Source of the DNA: an uncultured delta proteobacterium
GTDB lineage: Bacteria > RBG-13-61-14 > DRUE01
Direction of reading: 5' to 3'
Assembly (NCBI GenBank): GCA_903897985.1
Contig: CAIUDS010000237.1
Span: 1-5,607, forward strand
DNA length: 5,607 nt
Positions 1 to 5,428 of this stretch are shown one piece after another. Every line of letters starts with the position of its first letter. The first letter of the stretch is position 1. Under the pieces are notes generated by a model. The model saw only the letters and a program-made list of their open reading frames with translations. It had not been told where the DNA came from and searched no databases. The translations under genes were made by a program, and so were the position numbers.

Positions 1-927
1 AATGTGGATGTTTTCGGGCCGTTGCTGCTGCCGAAGGAAGAGAATTTTTCGCAGGGACACCGGGCCTGCCAGGGCTGCGCGGAGGCGCTCGCGGTCCGGA
101 TCGTGTGCAAGGCGCTGGGGCGGAACGCGGTGGTTGCGATGAGCACCGGGTGCATGGAGATCGTGAGCTCGCCGCTGCCGACCACGGCCTGGAAGATCCC
201 GTGGATCCATGTCGCGTTCGAGAACTCGGCCGCGGTGGCCTCGGGCGTGGAGGTCGGGTTGAAGGCGCTGATGCGGAAGGGCAAACTGCCGCACAAGCAG
301 ATCAGCATCGCGGGCATGGCGGGGGACGGCGGCACCGCGGACATCGGGCTGCAGGCGCTCTCCGGGGCGATGGAGCGCGGGCACGACATGATCTTCGTCT
401 GCTACGATAACGAGGCCTACATGAACACCGGCATCCAGCGCAGTTCGTCCACTCCGTTCGGCGCCTCGACCACCACCAGCCCCGCGGGCCGGGTCAAGGC
501 CGGGCAGGAAACCTGGAAGAAGAACATGCCCGAGATCATGGCCGCGCACGGCATCCCCTATGTGGCGACCGCGTGCAGCTCGTATCCGCTGGACTTGTTC
601 AACAAGGTGAAACGGGCGATGGCGGTGAAGGGGCCGGCCTATGTGCATGTGCTCAGCGTCTGCCCGACCGGATGGAGGATCCCGAGCGGAGACGCCATCA
701 AATACGGACGGCTCGCGGTCGAGACCGGGGCGTTCGCGCTCTACGAGGTGGTGGACGGCAAACATTACCTGACCTTCGACTTCCCCGCGCTCAAGCCGAT
801 CACCGATTACTTCAAGGGCCACGGACGCTTTAGGCACCTGACCCCGGACATGGTGGCGAAAATCCAGGCGCGGATTATTGAAGAATACGACAAGCTGAAA
901 GCGAAATGCGTGAACATCAAGAAATGA
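1..927 (+). CDS. porB: pyruvate:ferredoxin oxidoreductase (2-oxoacid oxidoreductase), beta subunit; 5' end at window edge
   Basis: This is the thiamine-pyrophosphate and [4Fe-4S] subunit of a multi-subunit oxidoreductase that converts pyruvate plus CoA to acetyl-CoA, CO2 and reduced ferredoxin in the cytoplasm. Numbering from the GTG at position 4, four cysteines fit the cluster ligands: Cys22 and Cys25 (HRACQGC), Cys50 (STGC) and Cys220 (CPTG). The TPP/Mg site is GDGG at 107-110 followed by DNEAYMNTG at 135-143. The YMNTGIQRSSSTPFGA stretch is characteristic of pyruvate-type beta subunits. About 307 residues is close to the usual family length, so little or nothing is missing. The frame stays open to base 1, so the true start may be this GTG or a codon just outside. 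The alpha, gamma and delta subunits are not visible and should lie upstream. Pyruvate is the best guess for substrate; another 2-oxoacid is possible. Confidence 0.93.
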   Translation, partial: NVDVFGPLLLPKEENFSQGHRACQGCAEALAVRIVCKALGRNAVVAMSTGCMEIVSSPLPTTAWKIPWIHVAFENSAAVASGVEVGLKALMRKGKLPHKQISIAGMAGDGGTADIGLQALSGAMERGHDMIFVCYDNEAYMNTGIQRSSSTPFGASTTTSPAGRVKAGQETWKKNMPEIMAAHGIPYVATACSSYPLDLFNKVKRAMAVKGPAYVHVLSVCPTGWRIPSGDAIKYGRLAVETGAFALYEVVDGKHYLTFDFPALKPITDYFKGHGRFRHLTPDMVAKIQARIIEEYDKLKAKCVNIKK

Positions 928-951
928 CCGCCAAGGCACGAAGATAATATT

Positions 952-957
952 GAGGAG
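952..957 (+). promoter_or_regulatory. Shine-Dalgarno site that decides the nuoE-like start
   Basis: GAGGAG lies 2 nt before the ATG at 960 but 5 nt before the ATG at 963. The spacing favours 963 as the real initiation codon of the tandem ATGATG. Confidence 0.6.
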
Positions 958-962
958 TTATG

Positions 963-1439
963 ATGCAGGCAAAGGTTAATTTGAAACTGGTTGACGAGGT
1001 AATCAAGAGTTGGGGCGCGGACCCGGCGTTTTTGATCCCGATGATGCAGGACATCCAGGCGCAGTATAACTATTTGCCCCGGCCGGCCCTGAACCGGCTG
1101 CAGGAAAAGCTGAACATCCCGCTCACGCGGGTGTCGGAAGTGGCGACTTTTTACAAGACCTTCAGCCTGAAGCCCAAGGGCAAATACATCATCCAGGTCT
1201 GCACCGGCACGGCCTGCCATTTGCGCGGGGCGCCCAGAATCGCGGACTCGTTCATGCGCGAGCTCGGGATCGAGGTGAACGGGACCACCAAGAACGGCCT
1301 GTTCACGCTCTCGACCGTGAACTGCCTGGGCGCGTGCGCGCTGGCGCCGGTGGTGAAGGTGAATGAGGATGTGCACGGCCAGGTGAGTTCGGATAAGGTC
1401 AAGAAGATTATTGAAGCATACGCGGCAAGGAAGAAATGA
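963..1439 (+). CDS. NuoE-like [2Fe-2S] thioredoxin-fold subunit (HydC/HndA/BfuC type)
   Basis: This is a small electron-transfer subunit of the complex I 24-kDa (NuoE) family, which pairs with the NuoF-like flavoprotein encoded next. It has an N-terminal helical part (about residues 1-70) and a C-terminal thioredoxin-like domain. That domain holds the four ligands of an N1a-type [2Fe-2S] cluster in the spacing C-x4-C (Cys80, Cys85; CTGTAC) and C-x3-C (Cys121, Cys125; CLGAC). The motif VATFYKTFSL before the first cysteine is typical of the family, and 158 residues is the usual length. An in-frame ATG at 960 would add one Met, but the Shine-Dalgarno spacing favours 963. The gene starts 35 nt after porB, and its stop overlaps the next gene. 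The neighbours point to a HydABC/Bfu-type soluble complex rather than respiratory complex I, because no membrane subunit is present. Confidence 0.93.
   Translation: MQAKVNLKLVDEVIKSWGADPAFLIPMMQDIQAQYNYLPRPALNRLQEKLNIPLTRVSEVATFYKTFSLKPKGKYIIQVCTGTACHLRGAPRIADSFMRELGIEVNGTTKNGLFTLSTVNCLGACALAPVVKVNEDVHGQVSSDKVKKIIEAYAARKK
1427..1433 (+). promoter_or_regulatory. Shine-Dalgarno site inside the nuoE-like gene serving the nuoF-like gene
   Basis: AAGGAAG sits within the last codons of the upstream gene, 2 nt before the ATG at 1436 and 5 nt before the ATG at 1439. As with the preceding gene, the start is a tandem ATGATG and the spacing favours the second ATG. Confidence 0.5.
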
Positions 1440-3310
1440 TGAAGATCAATTCACTGGCGGATTTGGAATCGGTCAAGAGCAAGGCCCTGGCCGCGAGCGC
1501 GGCGATGGAAAAAACCGTGATCGTTTGCGGCGGGACCGGATGCCTGTCCTATGGCAGCGCCGAGCTGGCCTCGGCGCTCGAGCGGAAGATCAAGGACCGG
1601 AAGCTCAACGCCAAGGTTATGCTCAAGATGAGCGGCTGCCACGGCTTTTGCGAGCGCGGCCCGATCGTGGTGATCGAGCCGGACAAGATCTATTACCAAC
1701 GGGTCGGGAGGCGCGACAAGGAAAAGGCCGCGGAGGAACTGGTCGAAACGACTTTGGTCCAGGGCAAGGTGGTCGAGAGTTTCCTCTACTCGGACCCGGT
1801 GACCAAGGAAAGAATGATTGACTACTACAAGATCCCGTTCTACGCCAAGCAGAAACGGATCGCGCTGCGCAACAGCGGCCACATCAACCCCGCGGACATT
1901 GACGACTACATCGCCACCGGCGGATACGCGGCGCTGGTCAAGGCGCTCGCGATGAAGCCGGAGGCGGTGATCGAGGAAATCAAGAAATCTAACCTTCGCG
2001 GCCGTGGCGGCGGCGGCTACCCCACGGGCCGGAAATGGGAATCCACCCGCAAGGCCGAGGGACCGGTCAAATATATTATCTGTAACGGCGACGAGGGTGA
2101 CCCGGGCGCGTTCATGGACCGCTCGATCATGGAAGGCGACCCGCACACGGTGCTCGAGGGCATGGTCATCGCGGCCTATGCGATCGCGAAGGGCAAGGCG
2201 CCGGCGCACGGGTTCATCTATGTCCGCCACGAATACCCGCTCGCGGTCAAGAACCTGACCAAGGCCATTGAGCAGGCGCGCGAGCACGGCCTGCTGGGCA
2301 AGAACATCCTGAACTCCGGGTTCGACTTCGACCTCCGCATCAACCGCGGGGGCGGCGCGTTCGTGTGCGGAGAATCGAGCGCGCTGATGCGGAGCCTGGA
2401 GGGCCGGGTGGGCGAGCCGCGCGCGAAATATGTGCATGCCACGGAAAAAGGCTTGTGGGATCAGCCCACCAATTTGAACAATGTCGAGACTTACGCTTGC
2501 CTGCCCGAGATCATCGTCAAGGGCGCGGACTGGTTCGCCTCGATCGGGACCAAGGGCAGCAAGGGCACCAAGGTCTTCTCGCTGGTGGGCAAGGTCAACA
2601 ACACCGGCCTGGTCGAGGTCCCCATGGGCATCCCGCTCCGCGAAATCGTGTTCGACATCGGCGGCGGGATCCGGAAAGGCAAGAAGTTCAAGGCGGTCCA
2701 GACCGGCGGGCCCAGCGGCGGCGTGATCCCGGACTCCATGATTGACCTGCCCGTGGACTTCGACGAACTCACCCGGGTCGGCTCGATGATGGGCTCGGGC
2801 GGCCTGATCGTGATGGACGAAGAAGACTGCATGGTGGATGTGGCCTACTACTTTGTGAAGTTTTTGGAAGAGGAAAGCTGCGGCAAATGCGTTCCGTGCC
2901 GAGAGGGTTTGCGCCGGATGCGTCAGATCTTCGACCGGATCACCACCGGCAACGGAAACCCGGACGACATGGTGATGCTCGAGGAGTTGTGCACGGCGAT
3001 GAAACTGGGGAGCCTGTGCGGCCTGGGGCAGACCGCGGCCAACCCGGTGATGAGCACGATCAATTATTTCCGGAGCGAATACGAGGCGCACATCAAGGAC
3101 AAGAAATGTCCGGCCGGGGTGTGCAAGGCTTTGATCGCTTACATGATTGACCCGGAAAGCTGCACCGGCTGCCAGCTCTGCGTGAAGAACTGCCCGAGCG
3201 GGGCGATCAAGGGCGTAAAGAAAAAACCGCACACGATTGACAAGGAAATCTGCATCAAATGCGGGGTCTGCTACGATGTGTGCAAATTCGACTCGGTGAA
3301 GCGGAAGTGA
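1439..3310 (+). CDS. NuoF-like NAD(H)-binding flavoprotein, HydB/HndC/BfuB type, with N-terminal [2Fe-2S] and C-terminal 2x[4Fe-4S] domains
   Basis: This is the flavin subunit that exchanges electrons with NAD(H). Domains in order, numbered from the ATG at 1439 (623 residues): an N-terminal thioredoxin-like [2Fe-2S] domain (Cys30, Cys35, Cys67, Cys71); the FMN/NADH core with GRGGGGYPTGRKW at 188-200, NGDEGDPGAF around 216-225 and CGES at 310-313; an SLBB-like segment around 370-440; the N3-type [4Fe-4S] site (Cys481, Cys484, Cys487, Cys527); and a ferredoxin-like tail with two [4Fe-4S] motifs (Cys575/578/581/585 and Cys605/608/611/615). Respiratory NuoF lacks both end domains; HydB of [FeFe]-hydrogenase complexes and BfuB have them. 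His551, Cys557 and Cys562 in the hinge resemble the zinc site described for HydB. The ATG at 1436 overlaps the upstream TGA, implying translational coupling. A bifurcating role is inferred from this architecture, not shown. Confidence 0.94.
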   Translation: MKINSLADLESVKSKALAASAAMEKTVIVCGGTGCLSYGSAELASALERKIKDRKLNAKVMLKMSGCHGFCERGPIVVIEPDKIYYQRVGRRDKEKAAEELVETTLVQGKVVESFLYSDPVTKERMIDYYKIPFYAKQKRIALRNSGHINPADIDDYIATGGYAALVKALAMKPEAVIEEIKKSNLRGRGGGGYPTGRKWESTRKAEGPVKYIICNGDEGDPGAFMDRSIMEGDPHTVLEGMVIAAYAIAKGKAPAHGFIYVRHEYPLAVKNLTKAIEQAREHGLLGKNILNSGFDFDLRINRGGGAFVCGESSALMRSLEGRVGEPRAKYVHATEKGLWDQPTNLNNVETYACLPEIIVKGADWFASIGTKGSKGTKVFSLVGKVNNTGLVEVPMGIPLREIVFDIGGGIRKGKKFKAVQTGGPSGGVIPDSMIDLPVDFDELTRVGSMMGSGGLIVMDEEDCMVDVAYYFVKFLEEESCGKCVPCREGLRRMRQIFDRITTGNGNPDDMVMLEELCTAMKLGSLCGLGQTAANPVMSTINYFRSEYEAHIKDKKCPAGVCKALIAYMIDPESCTGCQLCVKNCPSGAIKGVKKKPHTIDKEICIKCGVCYDVCKFDSVKRK

Positions 3311-3317
3311 GGTCAGG

Positions 3318-4040
3318 ATGGGAAAGATAAAGCTGAAGATTGACGGCAGGGAATTCTCGGCGGAAAAGGACGAGTATGTGCTGGACATCGCCAAGCGGGA
3401 AGGGTTCGAGATCCCGACCTATTGCCACAACGACCAGGTGAGCCGCGAGGCGCGGTGCCGGTTGTGCGTGGTGGAGGCTCGCTGGCAGGAAGGCGGGCAC
3501 AGCCGGATCGTGACCAGCTGCCTCTATCCCGCGGACGAGGGCCTGATGGTGGAGACCAATTCGGAACAGGTCCGGCTGGTCCGGCGGGTGGTGCTCGAGC
3601 TGCTCCTGGCCCGGACGCCCGAGGCCAAGGGCTTGGCCGAGCTGGCCGCGGAATATGGCGTGGGCAAGAACCGCTTCGGCGCGGACACCGATTTCGGCAA
3701 GTGCATCCTGTGCGGACTCTGCGTCCGGACCTGCCGCGAGGTGGTCGGGGTGGAGGCCCTCGGCTTCCGGATGCGCGGGGTGCTCAAGCAGGTCGGCCCG
3801 GCCTTTGCCGAGCCATCCTCCGTTTGCATCGGCTGCGGGGCCTGCTATTTTGTTTGTCCGACCGGACATATTATAATGACCGAGAAGGGGGACGAGCGGA
3901 AAATTTGGGGCCGGACTTTCAAGATGGAAAAGTGTTCCAAGTGCGGAAGGTATTTCGCGCCGAAATATCAGTTGGAATGGATCAATTCCCAAACCGGGGT
4001 TGCGATGGATCGGCTCTCGCTTTGCCAGGATTGCAAGTAG
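3318..4040 (+). CDS. short NuoG/HoxU-like iron-sulfur subunit with one [2Fe-2S], two [4Fe-4S] and a C-terminal Cys4 motif
   Basis: This is an electron-wire subunit related to the N-terminus of NuoG, HydA and HoxU. Residues 1-80 form a plant-ferredoxin-like [2Fe-2S] domain with Cys36, Cys47, Cys50 and Cys68. Two [4Fe-4S] motifs follow: Cys129/132/135/139 (without the usual Pro after the last Cys) and Cys170/173/176/180. Between them and the first domain, where NuoG and HydA carry the His-Cys3 cluster, residues 97-115 contain no Cys or His, so that cluster is absent. Residues 206-239 hold two C-x2-C pairs (Cys206/209 and Cys236/239), suggesting a zinc ribbon or an additional cluster. No H-cluster or molybdopterin domain is present, so this is not a hydrogenase or formate dehydrogenase. 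A GTGAGG Shine-Dalgarno overlapping the upstream stop lies 5 nt before the ATG. It probably links the NuoEF-like pair to an external partner; the adjacent 2-oxoacid oxidoreductase is the obvious candidate. Confidence 0.88.
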   Translation: MGKIKLKIDGREFSAEKDEYVLDIAKREGFEIPTYCHNDQVSREARCRLCVVEARWQEGGHSRIVTSCLYPADEGLMVETNSEQVRLVRRVVLELLLARTPEAKGLAELAAEYGVGKNRFGADTDFGKCILCGLCVRTCREVVGVEALGFRMRGVLKQVGPAFAEPSSVCIGCGACYFVCPTGHIIMTEKGDERKIWGRTFKMEKCSKCGRYFAPKYQLEWINSQTGVAMDRLSLCQDCK

Positions 4041-4091
4041 CACTTGCATTGGGAAAGCTAATTTGGTAGATTTATGGGAAGCGACTTTAAA

Positions 4092-4097
4092 AAGGAG
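4092..4097 (+). promoter_or_regulatory. Shine-Dalgarno site for mglB
   Basis: AAGGAG lies 7 nt before the ATG at 4105. It supports that start over the in-frame ATG at 4126, which has no comparable site. Confidence 0.7.
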
Positions 4098-4104
4098 ATA
4101 GCGC

Positions 4105-4596
4105 ATGGGTGCCCCCGGCTTGGTAATGTATGAAGAGGAATTCAACCAGATTTCCGGCGTGCTGGAAAAACTGGTGCGGGATTCCAATTCGCGCATGGTG
4201 TTCCTGGTGGACAAGAACGGCCAGTTGATCGCGGCCGCGGGCGAGACCGAGAACCTGGACACCACCTCACTGGCCTCGCTCACCGCGGGCAACATCGCGG
4301 CCACCGGCGGTCTGGCCAAGCTCCTGGGCGAAAAAGAGTTCTCCATCCTGTTCCACGAGGGCGAGCGCGACAACCTCCACATCAACCTGATCGGCCAGCG
4401 CGTGATCCTGGTCGTGATCTTCGACGACCGCTCAACGCTCGGCCTGGTCCGGCTCCGGGTGAAGAAATCGTCCGAGGAGCTCTCGCATATTTTCGACCGG
4501 TTGATGAAGAAGGCGGAGACCGAGGCCGCGGTCGGGCAGGCCAGCCCCTTTGCGGAAATCACCGATGATGACATTGAGAACCTGTTCCGGGAATAA
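4105..4596 (+). CDS. mglB: Roadblock/LC7-domain protein, MglB-like regulator of the MglA GTPase
   Basis: MglB is a cytoplasmic homodimer that binds the Ras-like GTPase MglA. In Myxococcus and Thermus it acts as the GTPase-activating protein that confines MglA to one cell pole. Residues about 10-105 form a Roadblock/LC7 fold: a helix (EEFNQISGVLEKLVRD), a strand (MVFLVDKNGQLIAAAG), a central helix rich in Ala, Leu and Gly, and the strand ILVVIFDD near 101-108. Residues 110-140 are helical. The acidic tail at 147-163 (SPFAEITDDDIENLF) resembles the C-terminal segment of MglB proteins, which contacts MglA. Length 163 is typical. The gene lies 64 nt after the redox operon and 25 nt before mglA, so mglBA may be read through from upstream or have its own promoter; no convincing promoter is visible in the gap. 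The mglA neighbour is what makes MglB the preferred assignment over other Roadblock proteins. Confidence 0.9.
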   Translation: MGAPGLVMYEEEFNQISGVLEKLVRDSNSRMVFLVDKNGQLIAAAGETENLDTTSLASLTAGNIAATGGLAKLLGEKEFSILFHEGERDNLHINLIGQRVILVVIFDDRSTLGLVRLRVKKSSEELSHIFDRLMKKAETEAAVGQASPFAEITDDDIENLFRE

Positions 4597-4621
4597 AATC
4601 AGTTGTCGAGGGATTAAATAA

Positions 4622-5209
4622 ATGTCGTTCATAAATTACTCTTCACGCGAAATAAACTGCAAGCTGGTCTATTATGGGCCCGGCCTGGGCGGAAAAACCA
4701 CCAACCTCCAGTATATCTTCGAGAAGACCAACCCCCAGGCGCGCGGCAAAATGATCTCGCTCGCAACCGAGACCGAGCGCACCCTCTTTTTCGATTTCCT
4801 GCCCTTGAGCCTCGGCACCATCAGAGGCTTCCGCGTCCGCTTCCATCTCTACACCGTGCCCGGACAGGTCTTCTACGACGCCTCCCGCAAGCTGATCCTC
4901 AAGGGCGCCGACGGCGTGGTGTTCGTGGCCGACTCGCAGGAAGAGCGGATGGAAGCCAACATCGAGAGCATCGAGAACATGATCGCGCATTTGAAGGAGC
5001 ACGGGTATGACCCGGACAAAATCCCGCTCGTGATCCAGTATAACAAGCGCGACCTGCCCAATGCCTCCCCGGTGGAGGAACTGCGCAAACTGCTCAATCT
5101 CAAGAACCAGACCGAATTCGAGGCCATCGCGACCAAGGGCGACGGCGTGTTCGACACGCTCAAGTCCGTGGCCAAGCTGGTGTTGCAGGAATTGAAGAGC
5201 GGCAAGTAA
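4622..5209 (+). CDS. mglA: MglA, Ras-like small GTPase of cell polarity and motility
   Basis: MglA is a monomeric GTPase that switches between GTP- and GDP-bound forms under MglB control. In characterised bacteria it sets the leading pole and directs gliding or type IV pilus machinery. The motifs are intact: Walker A/P-loop GPGLGGKTT at 19-27; the switch I region carrying ETERT, with Arg53 at the position of the intrinsic arginine finger; TVPGQ at 78-82, the MglA form of switch II, with catalytic Gln82; NKRD at 141-144 for guanine specificity; and ATK at 170-172 as the G5 element. At 195 residues it matches the family length and, remarkably, the Myxococcus numbering of Arg53 and Gln82. There is no signal peptide or membrane segment. 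GAGGGA at 4608-4613, 8 nt before the ATG, is the likely ribosome binding site. The motility system it serves is not in the window. Confidence 0.95.
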   Translation: MSFINYSSREINCKLVYYGPGLGGKTTNLQYIFEKTNPQARGKMISLATETERTLFFDFLPLSLGTIRGFRVRFHLYTVPGQVFYDASRKLILKGADGVVFVADSQEERMEANIESIENMIAHLKEHGYDPDKIPLVIQYNKRDLPNASPVEELRKLLNLKNQTEFEAIATKGDGVFDTLKSVAKLVLQELKSGK

Positions 5210-5214
5210 AAAAA

Positions 5215-5249
5215 GTTTCTGGTTTCTTGTTTATGGTTTATAGTTCATG
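5215..5249 (+). repeat. five tandem 7-bp repeats (GTTTNTR), left arm
   Basis: Starting 6 nt after the mglA stop are five consecutive heptamers in perfect phase: GTTTCTG, GTTTCTT, GTTTATG, GTTTATA, GTTCATG. They vary mainly at positions 5 and 7. They are AT-rich against the G+C-rich genes. The same heptamer recurs in opposite orientation at 5279-5306 and again at 5554-5567. Confidence 0.85.
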
Positions 5250-5278
5250 AAGAAAGCCTTGCCCGCTATTTTCTTAAC

Positions 5279-5306
5279 CAGAAACCATAAACCAGAAACT
5301 ATAAAC
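5279..5306 (-). repeat. four tandem 7-bp repeats (GTTTNTR), right arm in opposite orientation
   Basis: Read on the - strand, this is GTTTATA, GTTTCTG, GTTTATG, GTTTCTG. It is the inverted counterpart of the array at 5215-5249. Aligned unit to unit without gaps, 23 of 28 positions pair; allowing one 7-nt bulge, the first 12 positions pair perfectly. It ends 7 nt from the encoded CCA of the tRNA gene. Confidence 0.85.
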
Positions 5307-5313
5307 TGAATAA

Positions 5314-5389
5314 TGGGGTGAGTGACGGGGCTCGAACCCGCGGCCACCAGGGCCACAGCCTGGCGCTCTACCACTGAGCTACACTCACC
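5314..5389 (-). tRNA. tRNA-His (anticodon GUG), CCA encoded
   Basis: The - strand folds as a complete cloverleaf. The 7-bp acceptor stem is GTGAGTG (5388-5382) with CACTCAC (5324-5318), all Watson-Crick. The D arm is GCTC/GAGC, the anticodon stem is CCAGG/CCTGG enclosing loop CTGTGGC, and the T arm is GCGGG/CCCGT with loop TTCGAGC. The anticodon GTG reads His codons. The histidine identity element is present in the DNA: an extra G at position -1 (5389) opposite discriminator C73 (5317). The 3' CCA is encoded at 5316-5314. No intron or unusual loop is seen. It is convergent with mglA. Confidence 0.96.
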
Positions 5390-5400
5390 GCTCGCAAAAT

Positions 5401-5428
5401 ATTCTAATTCAGAATGCTTCCCTGTCAA
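5401..5428 (-). promoter_or_regulatory. sigma70-type promoter of the tRNA-His gene
   Basis: On the - strand a consensus -35 box TTGACA (5428-5423) is separated by 16 nt from TAGAAT (5406-5401), a 5-of-6 match to the -10 box. Initiation 6-7 nt further on would fall near 5394-5395, only about 5 nt before the mature tRNA 5' end, leaving a very short leader. The -10 box overlaps a small inverted repeat, ATTCT at 5401-5405 with AGAAT at 5411-5415. Confidence 0.7.

Larger units (their letters stand above)
5208..5306 (-). terminator. possible terminator of the tRNA-His transcript formed by the inverted heptamer arrays
   Basis: The opposed heptamer arrays can fold into a long imperfect stem. An inner AAGAAA/TTTCTT pairing (5250-5255 with 5270-5275) extends the fold. 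On the - strand the stem is followed directly by a run of seven T (complement of 5208-5214), as in a rho-independent terminator. The stem is AT-rich and contains mismatches, so it is weaker than a classic terminator. No T-run follows on the + strand side, so termination of mglA there is less supported. Confidence 0.35.

Noticed and set aside
1451..3394. 647-residue open frame on the - strand opposite the NuoF-like gene
   Set aside because: It is a shadow of the G+C-rich coding strand. The translation is low-complexity (rich in Ala, Arg, His, Asp, Val) with no recognisable motif, while the + strand frame encodes a complete motif-rich protein.
963..4040. Reading the NuoE/F/G-like genes as part of respiratory complex I
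   Set aside because: No membrane or quinone-module subunit is present, the NuoF-like protein has HydB-type extra domains, and the NuoG-like protein is far too short and lacks the His-Cys3 cluster.
4032..4048. Small inverted repeat TGCAAG-TAGCA-CTTGCA over the stop of the NuoG-like gene, considered as a terminator
   Set aside because: The stem is only 6 bp and no T-run follows, so it does not support termination; an operator role cannot be argued from one copy.
4043..4080. Possible promoter before mglB (TTGCAT with TAGATT)
   Set aside because: The -35-like box matches only 3 of 6 positions and the -10-like box 4 of 6, which is near chance for an AT-rich gap.
3255..4574. 439-residue open frame on the - strand across the NuoG-like and mglB genes
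   Set aside because: It spans two well-supported + strand genes and their intergenic gap, shows no domain, and has the composition expected of an antisense shadow.
5215..5306. CRISPR array
   Set aside because: Repeats are 7 bp, contiguous and in two opposed orientations without unique spacers, and no cas gene is nearby.
5231..5428. 65-residue open frame on the - strand
   Set aside because: It runs through the tRNA-His gene and heptamer repeats; the stretch SSVVERQAVALVAAGSSPV is a typical spurious translation of a tRNA.
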